A program made the translations under genes and the position numbers. Shown here piece by piece: positions 35,518-46,759 of a stretch of 64,000 nucleotides of DNA. The notes beneath the pieces are model-generated. The model did not search any database. It saw only the letters and a program-made list of their open reading frames with translations, and was not told the DNA's origin. The stretch spans positions 398,450-462,449 of the forward strand of contig NZ_BAUX01000001.1 of assembly GCF_002897035.1 (NCBI RefSeq). The letters are read 5' to 3'. The stretch comes from Methylopila sp. Yamaguchi (GTDB taxonomy: Bacteria > Pseudomonadota > Alphaproteobacteria > Rhizobiales > Methylopilaceae). Each line of letters starts with the position of its first letter. The stretch's first letter is position 1.

Positions 35518-37429
35518 TGGATCCTCACGATCTTCGCCACGCTCGGCACGCCGCGGGCGTTCATGGCGAACAGCATCCAGTCGCCCTTGAGCAGCGCGCT
35601 CGTCCGCGGCAGCCGGATCTGGTAAGTGAGGCCGTCGGTGGTGGCGGCTCCCACGGCCAGCCGGCGCTGGTCGTTGTTGACCGAGTGCGTGACCGCCCCG
35701 AGCCGCACGATCGCGAAGTTGCGGACCGGTCCGTCGGTCGTCACCGTGAAGGGCCCCGTCGCCGGCGTGGTCGCAGGGGCTGTCAGGATCGTGGGGCGCG
35801 CCGCCGGCGTTCCGTCGGAATTCAGCAGATAGGGCGGCGTCAGGATCTCCGCGTCCGGGTGGTTCGTCGTGCAGATTCCGCACAAGCCGCCGCCGCCGAC
35901 GAACACCCGGCCGTCGAGCATCAGCACCGCCACGCTGTGGTAGTTGCGCGGCACGGTCATCGCGGCGAGCCGCACGAAGGTCCCGCTGCCAGGGCTCCAC
36001 AGCTCCGCGGCCATCACCGACTTGTCGTCGCTGAAGGCGATGGGCACGTTCATGCCGCCTGCCACGACCACCTGTCCGTTCGGCAGCGGGACGGCGTTGG
36101 CGAAGGCGCGCGGAAACTGCATCGGCCCCTGCTTGACGACCGGCACGGGGAGCGAGGGCCCACGGCTGAAGTCGATGACGTAGGCCGCGTCTGAGGCCTG
36201 CAGGCTCTCATAGGCCGGCGCGCCCCCGAGCTTGAGCAGCTTATTGGCGGCGTACATCACCACGTCGCCGTTCTGCGAATAGACGTCGTCGCCGCGGGCG
36301 CCGGCGGAGGCGATCGCTCCGGCGCCGCGGACGTCGATCCAGTGCATGGCCGCGCTCGGACCCGCCTTGAGGACGTAGTCGTTGCTCCAGGCGAACAGCC
36401 ACATGTGGTTGTCGGAGCGGAAGGGCCCGTCGGGGTCGGGGCCGGCCAGGTCCTCCCCGTTGACGTTCGGCAACTCGCGCCAGCCCTGGGCCGCGTTCCA
36501 CACCTCGCTCGTCTTGTATCCGATGCCCCCGCTCCACGAGCCGCCGACGGTGAGGACGTCCCCGTTCGGAAGCACGGTGTCTCCCTGGTAGCCGCGAGGA
36601 ACGTTCATGGCCGCGCCGGTCGTCCAGGTGTTGGAGCCCGGATCGTAGATGCTGGTCTTGGCGCTGCTCGACCCGCCGTTGACGAGGATCCGCCCGTCGG
36701 TCAACACCGCGGTGCCCGGGCAGAACATGTCGTGGCCGGTGTTCGAGATCGTCATGGACGACGACGTTCCCGTCTGCGGGTCGAAGATCGTCGTGAAGGT
36801 CTTCCCCTGGTCTTCCCCGAAGCTGAACCGGTCGTGCGACGCCCACAGCAGGATCTTGCCGTTGCGTAAGGTCGAGGCGGCGACGGGAACGAGCGGCAGC
36901 GAGATCCGGCTGGACCAGAGCGAGGGCTTCGGCTGCGCGGACAGCGTCCATTTCTGGCTCGCCGCCCCCCGCAGGGCGCACGCGTTACGGGGGCGGCGTC
37001 GTCGATCGAGACGCTCGCGACGTCGAGGCACTCTCCGGACGCGACGGACACGATCTCGGCCCAAGCGGCGTTCGCGCGCAGGGTCCACGACTGGCTCGCC
37101 TCGCCATTGCAGGGAAACTGGGTGACGCCCGGGCCGTCGACCGCGCGCGCCGCAAGGCACATGCCGCTCGCGGCGTTCACGATCCGGTACGCCCCAGCGG
37201 TCGCCTTGAAACGCCACTGCTGACGGCTGAGGTCGAGGCAGCGGTTCTGCGCGACGGCGGACCCCACCCCTGCGCCGACCGCGGGAATCTCGGCGCACAT
37301 CCCGCTGTTCCGGTTGACGAGCAGCACCACGGCCCGCGTCGGCTTCAGCGAGGTCTGGGCGTGGGCCGGCCCCACCGCCGCCGCGAGCGCCGCGAGCAAG
37401 ACGCATCCCGAGACAACTGTTCGCATCAT
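35514..37429 (-). pseudogene. Secreted galactose-oxidase-like copper radical oxidase with N-terminal ricin-B lectin domain, frameshifted
   Basis: The first frame (from 37429) encodes a signal peptide (VVSGCVLLAALAAAVGPAHAQ) and a ricin-type beta-trefoil with QQW and QSW motifs; the second frame continues with QKW and a kelch-like oxidase domain. All galactose oxidase cofactor residues are present: the radical-site Cys in MFCPGTAV, Tyr in RGYQGDTV, stacking Trp in GGSWSGG, the axial Tyr and equatorial His in RNYHSVAV, and the second His in VTHSVNNDQRR, followed by the C-terminal DUF1929-like domain. One base added to the C6 run at 36965-36970 gives a single 638-residue protein, so assembly error or recent inactivation are both possible. 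It would oxidise a primary alcohol to an aldehyde, making H2O2, outside the cytoplasm. Confidence 0.85.
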
Positions 37430-37713
37430 GGCTTCGCGCGGGCTGGAGACTTAGGCGCGCGGAGAGTTCCGCCCCACGCTACAGGGGGCAAGATCGACTA
37501 TCAGCGCGCGCGCATCTCCCAATTTCCAGTGCGCGGATGCGGCCTACACCTTTCGGCGTATGGGCGTGCCTGCCCCTCTGTTCGTTGGTTGTGCATCGTA
37601 GGCGACGCGCGTTCCCAGCAGTCGTTCGGGCCGATATAAGCAAACGACAAAGTGTCTCGCCCTTCGCCGTCGCGGGCGTCGGAAGCGGGCCACGCGCATG
37701 GGAGGATGAAGCG

Positions 37714-37929
37714 ATGGAAGTGCGCAGCGCGCTCGAGGCCGTGTGCTCCAGCCCGATGACATGGCCGAAGCCGCAGCGGCGGGCCTTCCTCATCGGCCTG
37801 CCCGTGACCCTGCCGCTGTGGCTGGTCGCCGCAGGGCTCGGCCTTCTGGTCCTGGTCGCGACGACGGCTTTTGTGAATGCGACGAGCCTCGTCCAGGAGG
37901 CCTGGGCGGACATTCGCGGCGCGGACTGA
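37714..37929 (+). CDS. Small membrane protein (71 aa, function unknown)
   Basis: Not recognised as a named family. A short polar N-terminus with one cysteine (MEVRSALEAVCSSPMTWPKPQRR) precedes one long hydrophobic helix (AFLIGLPVTLPLWLVAAGLGLLVLVATTAFVNA) and a short tail. GGAGG stands 10 bases before the ATG, which supports this start over the longer open frame beginning at 37537. The 284 bp upstream, up to the divergent oxidase gene, shows no gene and is less GC-rich, so it probably holds promoters for both. Confidence 0.6.
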   Translation: MEVRSALEAVCSSPMTWPKPQRRAFLIGLPVTLPLWLVAAGLGLLVLVATTAFVNATSLVQEAWADIRGAD

Positions 37930-37978
37930 CGGGACGCGCCGCGCCGCCTTCGTCGCTAGGCCGGCTGATGACGTCGCG

Positions 37979-39436
37979 TCACAGCCCGCCGATGCTGAGG
38001 TACTTCATGTCGAGATAGTCGTCCAAGCCGTAGTGCGAGCCTTCGCGGCCCATGCCGCTCTCCTTCACGCCGCCGAACGGCGCCACCTCGGTCGTGATCA
38101 CCCCGTCGTTGACCCCGACCATGCCGTACTTCAGCGCGCCCGACACTCGGAACGCCCGGGCGAGGTCGCGGGTGTAGACGTAGGCGGCGAGCCCATATTC
38201 GGTGGCGTTGGCGGCGGCGATGGCCTCGGCCTCGGTCTCGAACGGGATCAGCACCGCGAGCGGCCCGAAGGTCTCGTCGCGCGCCACGGTCATGCCCGCG
38301 TGGCCGCCTGAAATCACCGTCGGCTCGTAGAAGGTTCCGCCGAGCGCATGCCGGCGGCCGCCCGTGAGCAGCCGGCCGCCCTTCTCCAGAGCGTCCGCCA
38401 CATGGGCCTCGACCTTGGCGAGCGCGGCGTCGTTGATCAGCGGCCCCTGCAGCGCGCCCTCGGTGAAGCCGGAGCCGACGACGAGGCTCTTCGCCCGCGC
38501 CGCCAGCCGCTCCGCGAAGGCGTCGTGGATCGAGGCCTCGACATAGAAGCGGTTGGTGCAGACGCAGGTCTGGCCGCTGTTGCGGTACTTGGCGGCGACG
38601 GCGCCCTCGACCGCCTTGTCGAGATCGGCGTCGGCGAAGACCAGGAACGGCGCGTTGCCGCCGAGCTCCATGGAGACGCGCTTTACGCCCTTGGCCGCCT
38701 GTTCGCTCAGCAGCTTTCCGACGCGGGTGGAGCCGGTGAAGGTGATCTTGCGCACGTCGGGATGGTCGGTGAGGGCCTTCCCGATCGCCGGCGCGTCGCC
38801 GGTGACGAGGTTGACCACGCCGGCAGGAATGCCGGCACGCTCCGCGAGCACGCCCCAGGCGAGCCCGCTGTAGGGCGTGAACTCGGAGGGCTTCGCCACC
38901 ACCGTGCAGCCGGCGGCAAGCGTCGCGCCGAGCTTGCGGGCCAGCATCGAGAACGGGAAGTTCCAGGGCGTGATGGCCCCGACGACGCCCACCGGCTCCC
39001 GGGTCACGAAGAGCTTGCGGTCCGGCCACGGCGAGGGGATGACGTCGCCGCGAACCCGGCGGGCCTCCTCCGCGAACCACTGGACGTAGGCTGCGCCGAT
39101 CATGATCTCGCCCTTCGCCTCGGCGAGCGGCTTGCCCTGCTCCAGCGTCAGCATGGCGGCGAGGGCGTCGGCGTTGGCGCGGATGTCGGCCGCGAGCGCC
39201 TGCAGCAGAGCGGCTCGGTCGGCCGCGGTGCGCGCCGCCCAGGCCGGAAAGGCGCGGTTCGCGGCCTCGATTGCCCGCGTGGTCTCAGGCGCGCCGGCGA
39301 GAGGTGCCGTGCCGATCTCCTCGCCGGTCGCCGGGTCGTGAACGGGCAGCGTCTTGCCGCCGTCCGCGGGCGTCCACGCGCCGTCGATCAGGAGGGCTTC
39401 GCGGAAGAAGGGGCTGGTGCGGATCTGGTCGCGCAT
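37979..39436 (-). CDS. gabD: NAD(P)-dependent succinate-semialdehyde dehydrogenase family aldehyde dehydrogenase
   Basis: A 485-residue aldehyde dehydrogenase with the coenzyme and active-site motifs ITPWNFPFSMLARKLG, FTGSTRVGKLL, the catalytic Glu in MELGGNAP and the catalytic Cys in SGQTCVCTNRFYVEASI. The second Cys two residues after the nucleophile and the overall motif match GabD, which oxidises succinate semialdehyde; related dialdehyde or glutarate-semialdehyde substrates are possible. The gene follows the D-amino acid dehydrogenase gene by 108 bp on the same strand, suggesting joint use in amino acid breakdown. Confidence 0.88.
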   Translation of the reverse strand: MRDQIRTSPFFREALLIDGAWTPADGGKTLPVHDPATGEEIGTAPLAGAPETTRAIEAANRAFPAWAARTAADRAALLQALAADIRANADALAAMLTLEQGKPLAEAKGEIMIGAAYVQWFAEEARRVRGDVIPSPWPDRKLFVTREPVGVVGAITPWNFPFSMLARKLGATLAAGCTVVAKPSEFTPYSGLAWGVLAERAGIPAGVVNLVTGDAPAIGKALTDHPDVRKITFTGSTRVGKLLSEQAAKGVKRVSMELGGNAPFLVFADADLDKAVEGAVAAKYRNSGQTCVCTNRFYVEASIHDAFAERLAARAKSLVVGSGFTEGALQGPLINDAALAKVEAHVADALEKGGRLLTGGRRHALGGTFYEPTVISGGHAGMTVARDETFGPLAVLIPFETEAEAIAAANATEYGLAAYVYTRDLARAFRVSGALKYGMVGVNDGVITTEVAPFGGVKESGMGREGSHYGLDDYLDMKYLSIGGL

Positions 39437-39544
39437 GGTGAGAGTCCTTGCGTCGGCGTTTTTGGAGCCGGCGCTCCCGGGGGGCGGGCGCGCCTCGATC
39501 GATGGAAACCTGTCGCGGCGCGGCTGAACCGCCAGGGTCGGACG

Positions 39545-40816
39545 TCAGGCGGGAATGGCCTGCAGGTAACGGCTCGCGGCCAGGTCGTCGCTCGCGATTT
39601 CCGGCGAGCGGCCGGAGATGAGGTCCGCGAGCACCCGGCCCGAGCCGCAGGCCATGGTCCAGCCGAGCGTTCCGTGACCGGTGTTGGTGAAGAGGTTGCC
39701 GAGGCGCGTCGGGCCGACGATCGGCGTGCCGTCCGGGGTCATGGGCCGAAGCCCGGTCCAGAAGCTCGCGGCCGTCAGGTCGCCGCCGGTCGGGAACAGG
39801 TCGCTGACCGAGCGCGCCAGCGTCGCCCGCCGCGGAGCGCGAAGCGCGCTGCTGAAGCCGGCGAGCTCCGCCGTGCCGCCGACGCGGATGCGGTCGCCGA
39901 GCCGGGTGATCGCGACCTTGAAGGTCTCGTCCATCACCGTCGACTGCGGAGCTCCGTCCGGGTTGGCGACCGGCAGCGTCAGGGAGTAGCCCTTCACGGG
40001 ATAGACCGGCAGGGCGATGCGATGCGGGCGCAGCAGCGCCGGGGTGTAGCTGCCGAGCGCCGCCACATAGACGTCCGCCCGCAGAGCCTCGCCGGCGACG
40101 GTCCGGACGCCCGTGACGCGGTCGCCCTCCGCTTCCACGCCCGCGATCGGCACGCCGTAGCGGAAGCTCACGCCGAGGCCCTCGCAGATCGCGGCCAGGC
40201 GCTGGGTGAACAGATGCGCGTCGCCAGTCTCGTCGCCCGGCAGCCGCAGGCCGCCGACGAAAATCCCGGCGACGTGGGCGAGCGCCGGCTCCGCCGCTAC
40301 GCAGCCGCTGGGGTCGAGCACCTCGTAGGGCACGCCGTAGGCGTCGAGCACGCGGGTGTCGTCGCGGACATGGTCGAGCTGCTTCTGCGTGCGGAACAGC
40401 TGCAGCGTGCCCCGCTCGCGGTGGTCGTAGGCGATCCCGGTCTCCGCCCGCAGCGCCCGCAGGGCGTCGCGGCTGTACTCCGCGATCCGGACCATGCGGC
40501 CCTTGTTGCGCTCGTAGGCGGCCTCGGTGCAGTTGGCGAGCATACGGGCGAGCCAGCCGTAGAGCTCCGGCGACAGCTGCGGCCAGACCACCAACGGCCG
40601 GTGGCGCATCATCAGCCACTTCAGCGCCTTCACCGGAATGCCCGGCGCGGCCCAGGGCGACGAGTAGCCGGGGGAGACCTGGCCGGCGTTGGCGAAGCTC
40701 GTCTCGAGCCCGGCGCCGGGCTGGCGGTCGACCACCGTCACCGCGTGCCCAGCCTTCGCAAGATAGTAGGCCGTCGTCACGCCCACGACGCCGCCGCCGA
40801 GCACCAGAACCCGCAT
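39545..40816 (-). CDS. D-amino acid dehydrogenase (FAD-dependent, DadA family)
   Basis: A 423-residue flavoenzyme of the DAO family. The FAD-binding motif [30 protein letters not shown] is at the N-terminus; the DadA signature [22 protein letters not shown] and the C-terminal [32 protein letters not shown] are intact. DadA oxidises D-amino acids to keto acids and feeds electrons to quinone at the membrane. A purine-rich site precedes the start. It is upstream of the aldehyde dehydrogenase gene on the same strand. No alanine racemase gene is adjacent, so D-alanine is not certain as the substrate. Confidence 0.9.
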   Translation of the reverse strand: MRVLVLGGGVVGVTTAYYLAKAGHAVTVVDRQPGAGLETSFANAGQVSPGYSSPWAAPGIPVKALKWLMMRHRPLVVWPQLSPELYGWLARMLANCTEAAYERNKGRMVRIAEYSRDALRALRAETGIAYDHRERGTLQLFRTQKQLDHVRDDTRVLDAYGVPYEVLDPSGCVAAEPALAHVAGIFVGGLRLPGDETGDAHLFTQRLAAICEGLGVSFRYGVPIAGVEAEGDRVTGVRTVAGEALRADVYVAALGSYTPALLRPHRIALPVYPVKGYSLTLPVANPDGAPQSTVMDETFKVAITRLGDRIRVGGTAELAGFSSALRAPRRATLARSVSDLFPTGGDLTAASFWTGLRPMTPDGTPIVGPTRLGNLFTNTGHGTLGWTMACGSGRVLADLISGRSPEIASDDLAASRYLQAIPA

Positions 40817-41012
40817 TATCGCCCCCTCGCCGTCGAGACGCCGTCCGCGCGCCGTCGCCGCACGCCGAGACCGTCATAGCCTAAGGGACGCCCCGACGTC
40901 CGACGGATTTCGAACCCGCAGGACAGATCGGACGTGAGCGCAGAGCGCTGGACCTTCGAGCCGATTCGCGGCGAACCTCTTTGGACGCCGCTACGACCCG
41001 GGGGCCGAGACC

Positions 41013-41531
41013 ATGGACTATGCGCGCCGGGAGACGCCGTCGCCGGTCGGACGCCTGACGCTGCTCGCAGGCGGCCGCGGTCTGGCGGCGGTGCTGTGGG
41101 AGAACGACGATCCCCGCCGGGTGCGGCTCGCACCGGCGCAGGACGGCGACGCGCGAGCGACCCTCGACCGCGCGGAGGCTCAGCTCGCCGAGTACTTTCG
41201 GGGCGAGCGGCGGACCTTCGAGCTCGACCTCGACCTCCAGGGCACGCCGTTCCAGACGGCGGTGTGGCGGGCGCTTCTCGCAATACCCTTCGGCGAGACC
41301 CGCAGCTACGCGGCGATCGCGGCGGCGATCGGGCGTCCCGACGCGTCGCGGGCGGTAGGCGCCGCGAACGGGCGCAATCCGCTCTCGATCGTCGCGCCGT
41401 GCCATCGGGTGGTGGGGACGACCGGCAAGCTCACGGGGTTCGCCGGCGGCCTCGCCGCCAAGGCCTTCCTGCTGGCGCTCGAGCGCGGCGCGCCCGCCCA
41501 GCGCGAACTCTTCGCCCCGCCGGCGGCATGA
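41013..41531 (+). CDS. ogt: Methylated-DNA--[protein]-cysteine S-methyltransferase
   Basis: A 172-residue DNA repair protein that moves the methyl group from O6-methylguanine to itself in a single-use reaction. The acceptor Cys is in IVAPCHRVVG, with the DNA-binding helix-turn-helix RSYAAIAAAIGRPDASRAVGAANGRNP just before it and the C-terminal GFAGGLAAKAFLLALE. No AdaA domain, so it is the Ogt/MGMT type. The gene is convergent with the DUF808 gene 18 bp downstream, and diverges from dadA about 200 bp upstream. Confidence 0.92.
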   Translation: MDYARRETPSPVGRLTLLAGGRGLAAVLWENDDPRRVRLAPAQDGDARATLDRAEAQLAEYFRGERRTFELDLDLQGTPFQTAVWRALLAIPFGETRSYAAIAAAIGRPDASRAVGAANGRNPLSIVAPCHRVVGTTGKLTGFAGGLAAKAFLLALERGAPAQRELFAPPAA

Positions 41532-41549
41532 CGTCCAACGTTTAGGCCG

Positions 41550-42566
41550 TCACAGGCCTTTGGTCGTCGCCGCCGCCGACCGCGGCTTGGACTTGGCGGG
41601 CGTCACGGCGCGGGCGATCGGCGCGATGACGTAGCTGACCAGCGGCACCAAAGCGGCGCCGACGATCAGCCCGACAATGCCCGCGCCGGCCGCCGCTACG
41701 ATCCAGTGCACCGCGCCGGCCGCGAACGGCAGAGCGTGCGCGGCGGCTTCGGCGACGCCCTCGATCCCATGGTGGAGAGCAGGGACGAGGCCTTCCAGCC
41801 CGTGCACGATGATGCCGCCGCCGACCCAGACCATGGCGGCGGTGCCGACCACCGCGAGCGCTTTGAGAAACACCGGCATGCCGACGACGAGGCCGCGCCC
41901 GAACGCCCGGCGCAAGCCTGCGAGGGACGAGGTGTCGGGCGTCTTCGCCATCGCGACCCCGACGTCGTCCGCCTTCACGATCAGCGCGACGACGCCGTAG
42001 ACCGCCGCCGTGATCGCGAGGCCCACGGCCGCGAGCACCGCCGCCTTCATCCACACGCTGTCGTCGGCCGGAATGCCCGAGAGCGTGATCGCCATGATCT
42101 CGGCGGACAGAATGAAGTCCGTCTTGATCGCGCCGGCGATTTTCGCCTCTTCAAGACCGGACGCGGCGGCTTGGTCCTTGGGAGCCTCCTCAGCCGCGTG
42201 ATCCTCGTGATGGAAGAGGGCCTCCATGATCTTCTCGACGCCCTCGTAGCAGAGATAGGCGCCGCCCAGCATCAGCAGCGGCATGATCAGCCAGGGCGCG
42301 AAGGCGCTGAGCAGGAGGCAGGCCGGCAGCAGGATCAGCAGCTTGTTGCGGATCGATCCGAGAGCGATCCGCCAGACGATCGGCAATTCGCGATCGGGCT
42401 TGAAGCCGACCACGTAGCGCGGCGTCACCGCGGCGTCGTCGATCACGACGCCCGCAGCCTTGGCGCCGGCCTTGGCCGTCTGTGCGGCGATGTCGTCGAG
42501 CGATGCGGCCGCCACCTTGGCGATAGCCGCGACATCATCCAGCAACGCGATCAAACCGACGCTCAT
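41550..42566 (-). CDS. DUF808 family membrane protein (YedI-like)
   Basis: A 338-residue inner-membrane protein matching the YedI/DUF808 family: the N-terminus SVGLIALLDDVAAIAKVAAASLDDIAAQTAKAGAKAAGVVIDDAAVTPRYV is diagnostic. Several hydrophobic helices follow, including Gly-rich ones (GLVVGMPVFLKALAVVGTAAMVWVGGGIIVHGLE). Function is unknown. An Ala/Lys-rich basic tail closes the protein. No operon partner on its strand. Confidence 0.85.
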   Translation of the reverse strand: MSVGLIALLDDVAAIAKVAAASLDDIAAQTAKAGAKAAGVVIDDAAVTPRYVVGFKPDRELPIVWRIALGSIRNKLLILLPACLLLSAFAPWLIMPLLMLGGAYLCYEGVEKIMEALFHHEDHAAEEAPKDQAAASGLEEAKIAGAIKTDFILSAEIMAITLSGIPADDSVWMKAAVLAAVGLAITAAVYGVVALIVKADDVGVAMAKTPDTSSLAGLRRAFGRGLVVGMPVFLKALAVVGTAAMVWVGGGIIVHGLEGLVPALHHGIEGVAEAAAHALPFAAGAVHWIVAAAGAGIVGLIVGAALVPLVSYVIAPIARAVTPAKSKPRSAAATTKGL

Positions 42567-42718
42567 CGCCCCTCCTTAAACCGTCTCGGTGCGCCGTCGG
42601 CGGCGCAGCGCTGATATGTGGGCGACGTGCGGCCGAAGTCACGTAGGGTCGCCGCGACACGCCGACGGCCGCCCGGAAGCCGGACGGCCGTCGCGTCGAT
42701 CAAATCTTAGATACTGGC

Positions 42719-43048
42719 TTACTTCGGCTGCTGGCCGGGAGTGGCGCCGACGGTGCCGGGGGAATGCTTGGAAGGGTCGACGGACGTTGCACCCGGCCGC
42801 TTCTCGCCGCCCTGCGCCGCGGTGTCCTTGCCTTCCTGCTGACGCTGCACGTCCTGCGGGCTCGTGGCCACGCCGCCGGATGTGTTGTTCATCGCGCCGG
42901 TGGTCTTCGGCGAGGTCGTCTTGGACGGATCGTTCGGGGCCGACGTGGCGCCCTTATCCGTGGTCGAGGGGGTCGTCGGCTTGTCCTGCGCGTGCGCGGC
43001 TCCGAGAGCAAGAGCGCTGAAAGCGGCGGCCAGAATGAGATGTCGCAT
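42719..43048 (-). CDS. Small secreted Thr/Ser/Pro/Lys-rich protein
   Basis: A 109-residue protein with a clear Sec signal (RHLILAAAFSALALGAAHA, cleavage near residue 20). The mature part is low complexity, rich in Thr, Ser, Pro, Gly, Lys and Gln, with no cysteine and no predicted fold (KPTTPSTTDKGATSAPNDPSK). It is probably an intrinsically disordered periplasmic protein. Not assigned to a family. Confidence 0.65.
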   Translation of the reverse strand: MRHLILAAAFSALALGAAHAQDKPTTPSTTDKGATSAPNDPSKTTSPKTTGAMNNTSGGVATSPQDVQRQQEGKDTAAQGGEKRPGATSVDPSKHSPGTVGATPGQQPK

Positions 43049-43226
43049 GGGTTTTCCCTATCGAGTTTGTTGTTCGATGTTCGGTTGACAACTCGTCGGG
43101 AGGGCAGACGTTCCCTTATGCAGGGTGAACTTTTGACTACCTGCACCTGTTGCTTCGTCTCGCCGCGCAGATGACCGCGGTTGCATCGATCCGCCCGCTC
43201 GTCGCCACAGCCGAGCCCCAAACGAC

Positions 43227-43254
43227 AAAGGCCGGCCCCGCGGGGCCGGCCTTT
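43227..43254 (-). terminator. Rho-independent terminator of ftsH
   Basis: A perfect 28-base palindrome (AAAGGCCGGCCCCG and its complement), 27 bp past the ftsH stop. The stem is very GC-rich and ends in A/T at both sides, so it may act on both strands. Confidence 0.8.
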
Positions 43255-43280
43255 GTTCATTTTGAGTCGACGCTGAAGCG

Positions 43281-45194
<1,914 letters not shown>

Positions 45195-45268
45195 TGCGGG
45201 CCTTTCGCAACCGGCGCGGCGGCCGAGGACCCGCGCGAGACGCGCTGGGGCTTAAACCGCCGAGCGCA

Positions 45269-45297
45269 ATGTAAGACCGCGTTTGGCGAATGCCAAG
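45269..45297 (-). promoter_or_regulatory. Putative RpoH (sigma-32) promoter of ftsH
   Basis: On the minus strand CTTG (45297-45294) is followed after 18 bases by CTTACATT. This fits the alphaproteobacterial sigma-32 pattern CTTG-N17/18-CyTAT-T with one mismatch, and would give a leader of roughly 65-70 nt. ftsH is a classical RpoH target. Confidence 0.4.
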
Positions 45298-45423
45298 GCG
45301 ATCGGAGGGAACGATCGCCCCGCCGTTCCGCGCCCGTGACGATAGTCTAAGGATTAGACGCGAAAGGCGCGTGGCTTCGCCATAATTCCCGGATGTAGTT
45401 CCGTCGGGCGGCGACGGGATGGC

Positions 45424-45756
45424 ATGGACACGACGATGACAACCTTCGATCAACGCGAGCAGGCCTTCGAAGCCATGTTCGCGCACGATGAGACGATGAA
45501 GTTCAGCGCCTACGCCAGGCGAAACCGGCTGCTGGGCCTGTGGGCCGCCGAAGCGCTCGGGAAGCATGGCGAGGACGCGCAGGCCTACGCCAAGGCCGTG
45601 CTGCTGGCCGACTTCGAGGAGCCGGGCGACGAGGACGTGTTCCGCAAGGTGCGCCGCGACTTCGACCTCCGGGGCGTCGAGATCGCCGACGCCACGCTCC
45701 GCGCGAAGATGGCCGAGCTTCTGGCCCTCGCCGTGGTCCAGTTGAAGAACGAATGA
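45424..45756 (+). CDS. F1-ATPase inhibitor subunit zeta (DUF1476)
   Basis: A 110-residue all-helical protein of the DUF1476 family, the zeta subunit of alphaproteobacterial ATP synthase. The N-terminal inhibitory segment TTFDQREQAFEAMFAHDETMKFSAYARRNRLLGLWAAEALG and the later DFEEPGDEDVFRKV block are strongly conserved. In Paracoccus it blocks ATP hydrolysis by F1. The family start usually corresponds to the second Met (45436); the first ATG (45424) has the better upstream purine stretch. It diverges from ftsH and is followed by the HpcH gene after 28 bp. Confidence 0.9.
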   Translation: MDTTMTTFDQREQAFEAMFAHDETMKFSAYARRNRLLGLWAAEALGKHGEDAQAYAKAVLLADFEEPGDEDVFRKVRRDFDLRGVEIADATLRAKMAELLALAVVQLKNE

Positions 45757-45784
45757 CGCCCCTTCCCTCTTTCGGAGCCCCTGC

Positions 45785-46585
45785 ATGACCTCAACGGCGG
45801 TTGGTCCGGGCGCGCTCGGCGCGGCGTCGTTCGCCAATGGCGCGCCGCACTTCAACGGGTGGGTTCAGGCGCCCTCGACCCTGGTGGTGGAGACCATCGC
45901 CCGCGCGGGCTTCGCGTCAGTCACCCTCGACGCCCAGCATGGCTTCGCCACCTTCGACCGCATCGTCGAAGGCATCGCGGCGGCTGCCCTCGCCGCACGG
46001 CCGGCGCTGGTGCGCCTTCCGCTCGACGGCTTTTCCCTCGCCGCCCAGGCGCTCGACGCAGGCGCTGCCGGGGTGATCGCTCCGATGATCGACGACGCCG
46101 CCATGGCGCGGGCCCTCGTCGCGGCGGTGAAGTTCCCGCCGACCGGTCGGCGGAGCTGGGGCCCGAACCGCGGGCTTTCCTTCTCCGGCCTGTCGCGCGA
46201 CGGCTACCTCGCCGAAGCGAACCGCCGGACGCTCGCGCTCGCCATGATCGAGACCGCCGAGGCGCTGGCCGCGCTCGACGACATTCTCGCGGTCGATGGC
46301 CTCGACGGCGTGCTGATCGGGCCCAACGACCTGTCCGTCGCCCTGAGCGGAGGCGTGGCCGTCGACCCCGACCACCCCGCGGTGATCGAAGCTCTCGACG
46401 CGATCGTCGCCGCGGCCCGGCGCGCGAAGAAACCGGCGGCGATCTTCGCCAACACCCCGGCTTTCGCCGCGGACTACGTGCGGCGCGGGTTTTCGTTCGT
46501 CTGTCTCGGCCCCGATCTCGCCTTCCTGCAGCAGGGCGCCGCGCGCGCCCTGGCCGAGGTGGGCGAGGCGTCCGGGCGGCCTTGA
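45785..46585 (+). CDS. HpcH/HpaI aldolase/citrate lyase family protein
   Basis: A 266-residue class II (metal-dependent) pyruvate aldolase relative. The catalytic His is in LDAQHG, the metal-binding Glu in MIETAEAL and the metal-binding Asp in LIGPNDLS; LVRLP and the phosphate or pyruvate-binding Gly-rich region are also seen. Related enzymes cleave 4-hydroxy-2-oxo acids to pyruvate and an aldehyde. The familiar arginine loop is PTGRRSWGPNRG, slightly different from HpcH. The substrate is unknown. It probably shares a transcript with the zeta subunit gene. Confidence 0.85.
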   Translation: MTSTAVGPGALGAASFANGAPHFNGWVQAPSTLVVETIARAGFASVTLDAQHGFATFDRIVEGIAAAALAARPALVRLPLDGFSLAAQALDAGAAGVIAPMIDDAAMARALVAAVKFPPTGRRSWGPNRGLSFSGLSRDGYLAEANRRTLALAMIETAEALAALDDILAVDGLDGVLIGPNDLSVALSGGVAVDPDHPAVIEALDAIVAAARRAKKPAAIFANTPAFAADYVRRGFSFVCLGPDLAFLQQGAARALAEVGEASGRP

Positions 46586-46759
46586 GTCCGCCGCACGTCC
46601 GCCATTTTTCCCAGCTTTCAGATGTGAAACTTTCAGTTGGGCTCGCGCGTTCTTGATGCGCGCTCGATCCGGTGGTCCCGGCGGCGTGGCGGGGTTCGAG
46701 GAGCCGGGCGGGAATCCCGTTTAGAGACAACAACGACAGACTCAGGGAGTTTCGACGTC

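Noticed and set aside
37537..37713. Extended N-terminus for the 71-residue membrane protein
   Set aside because: The added part has no similarity or ribosome binding site, while GGAGG precedes the inner ATG at 37714.
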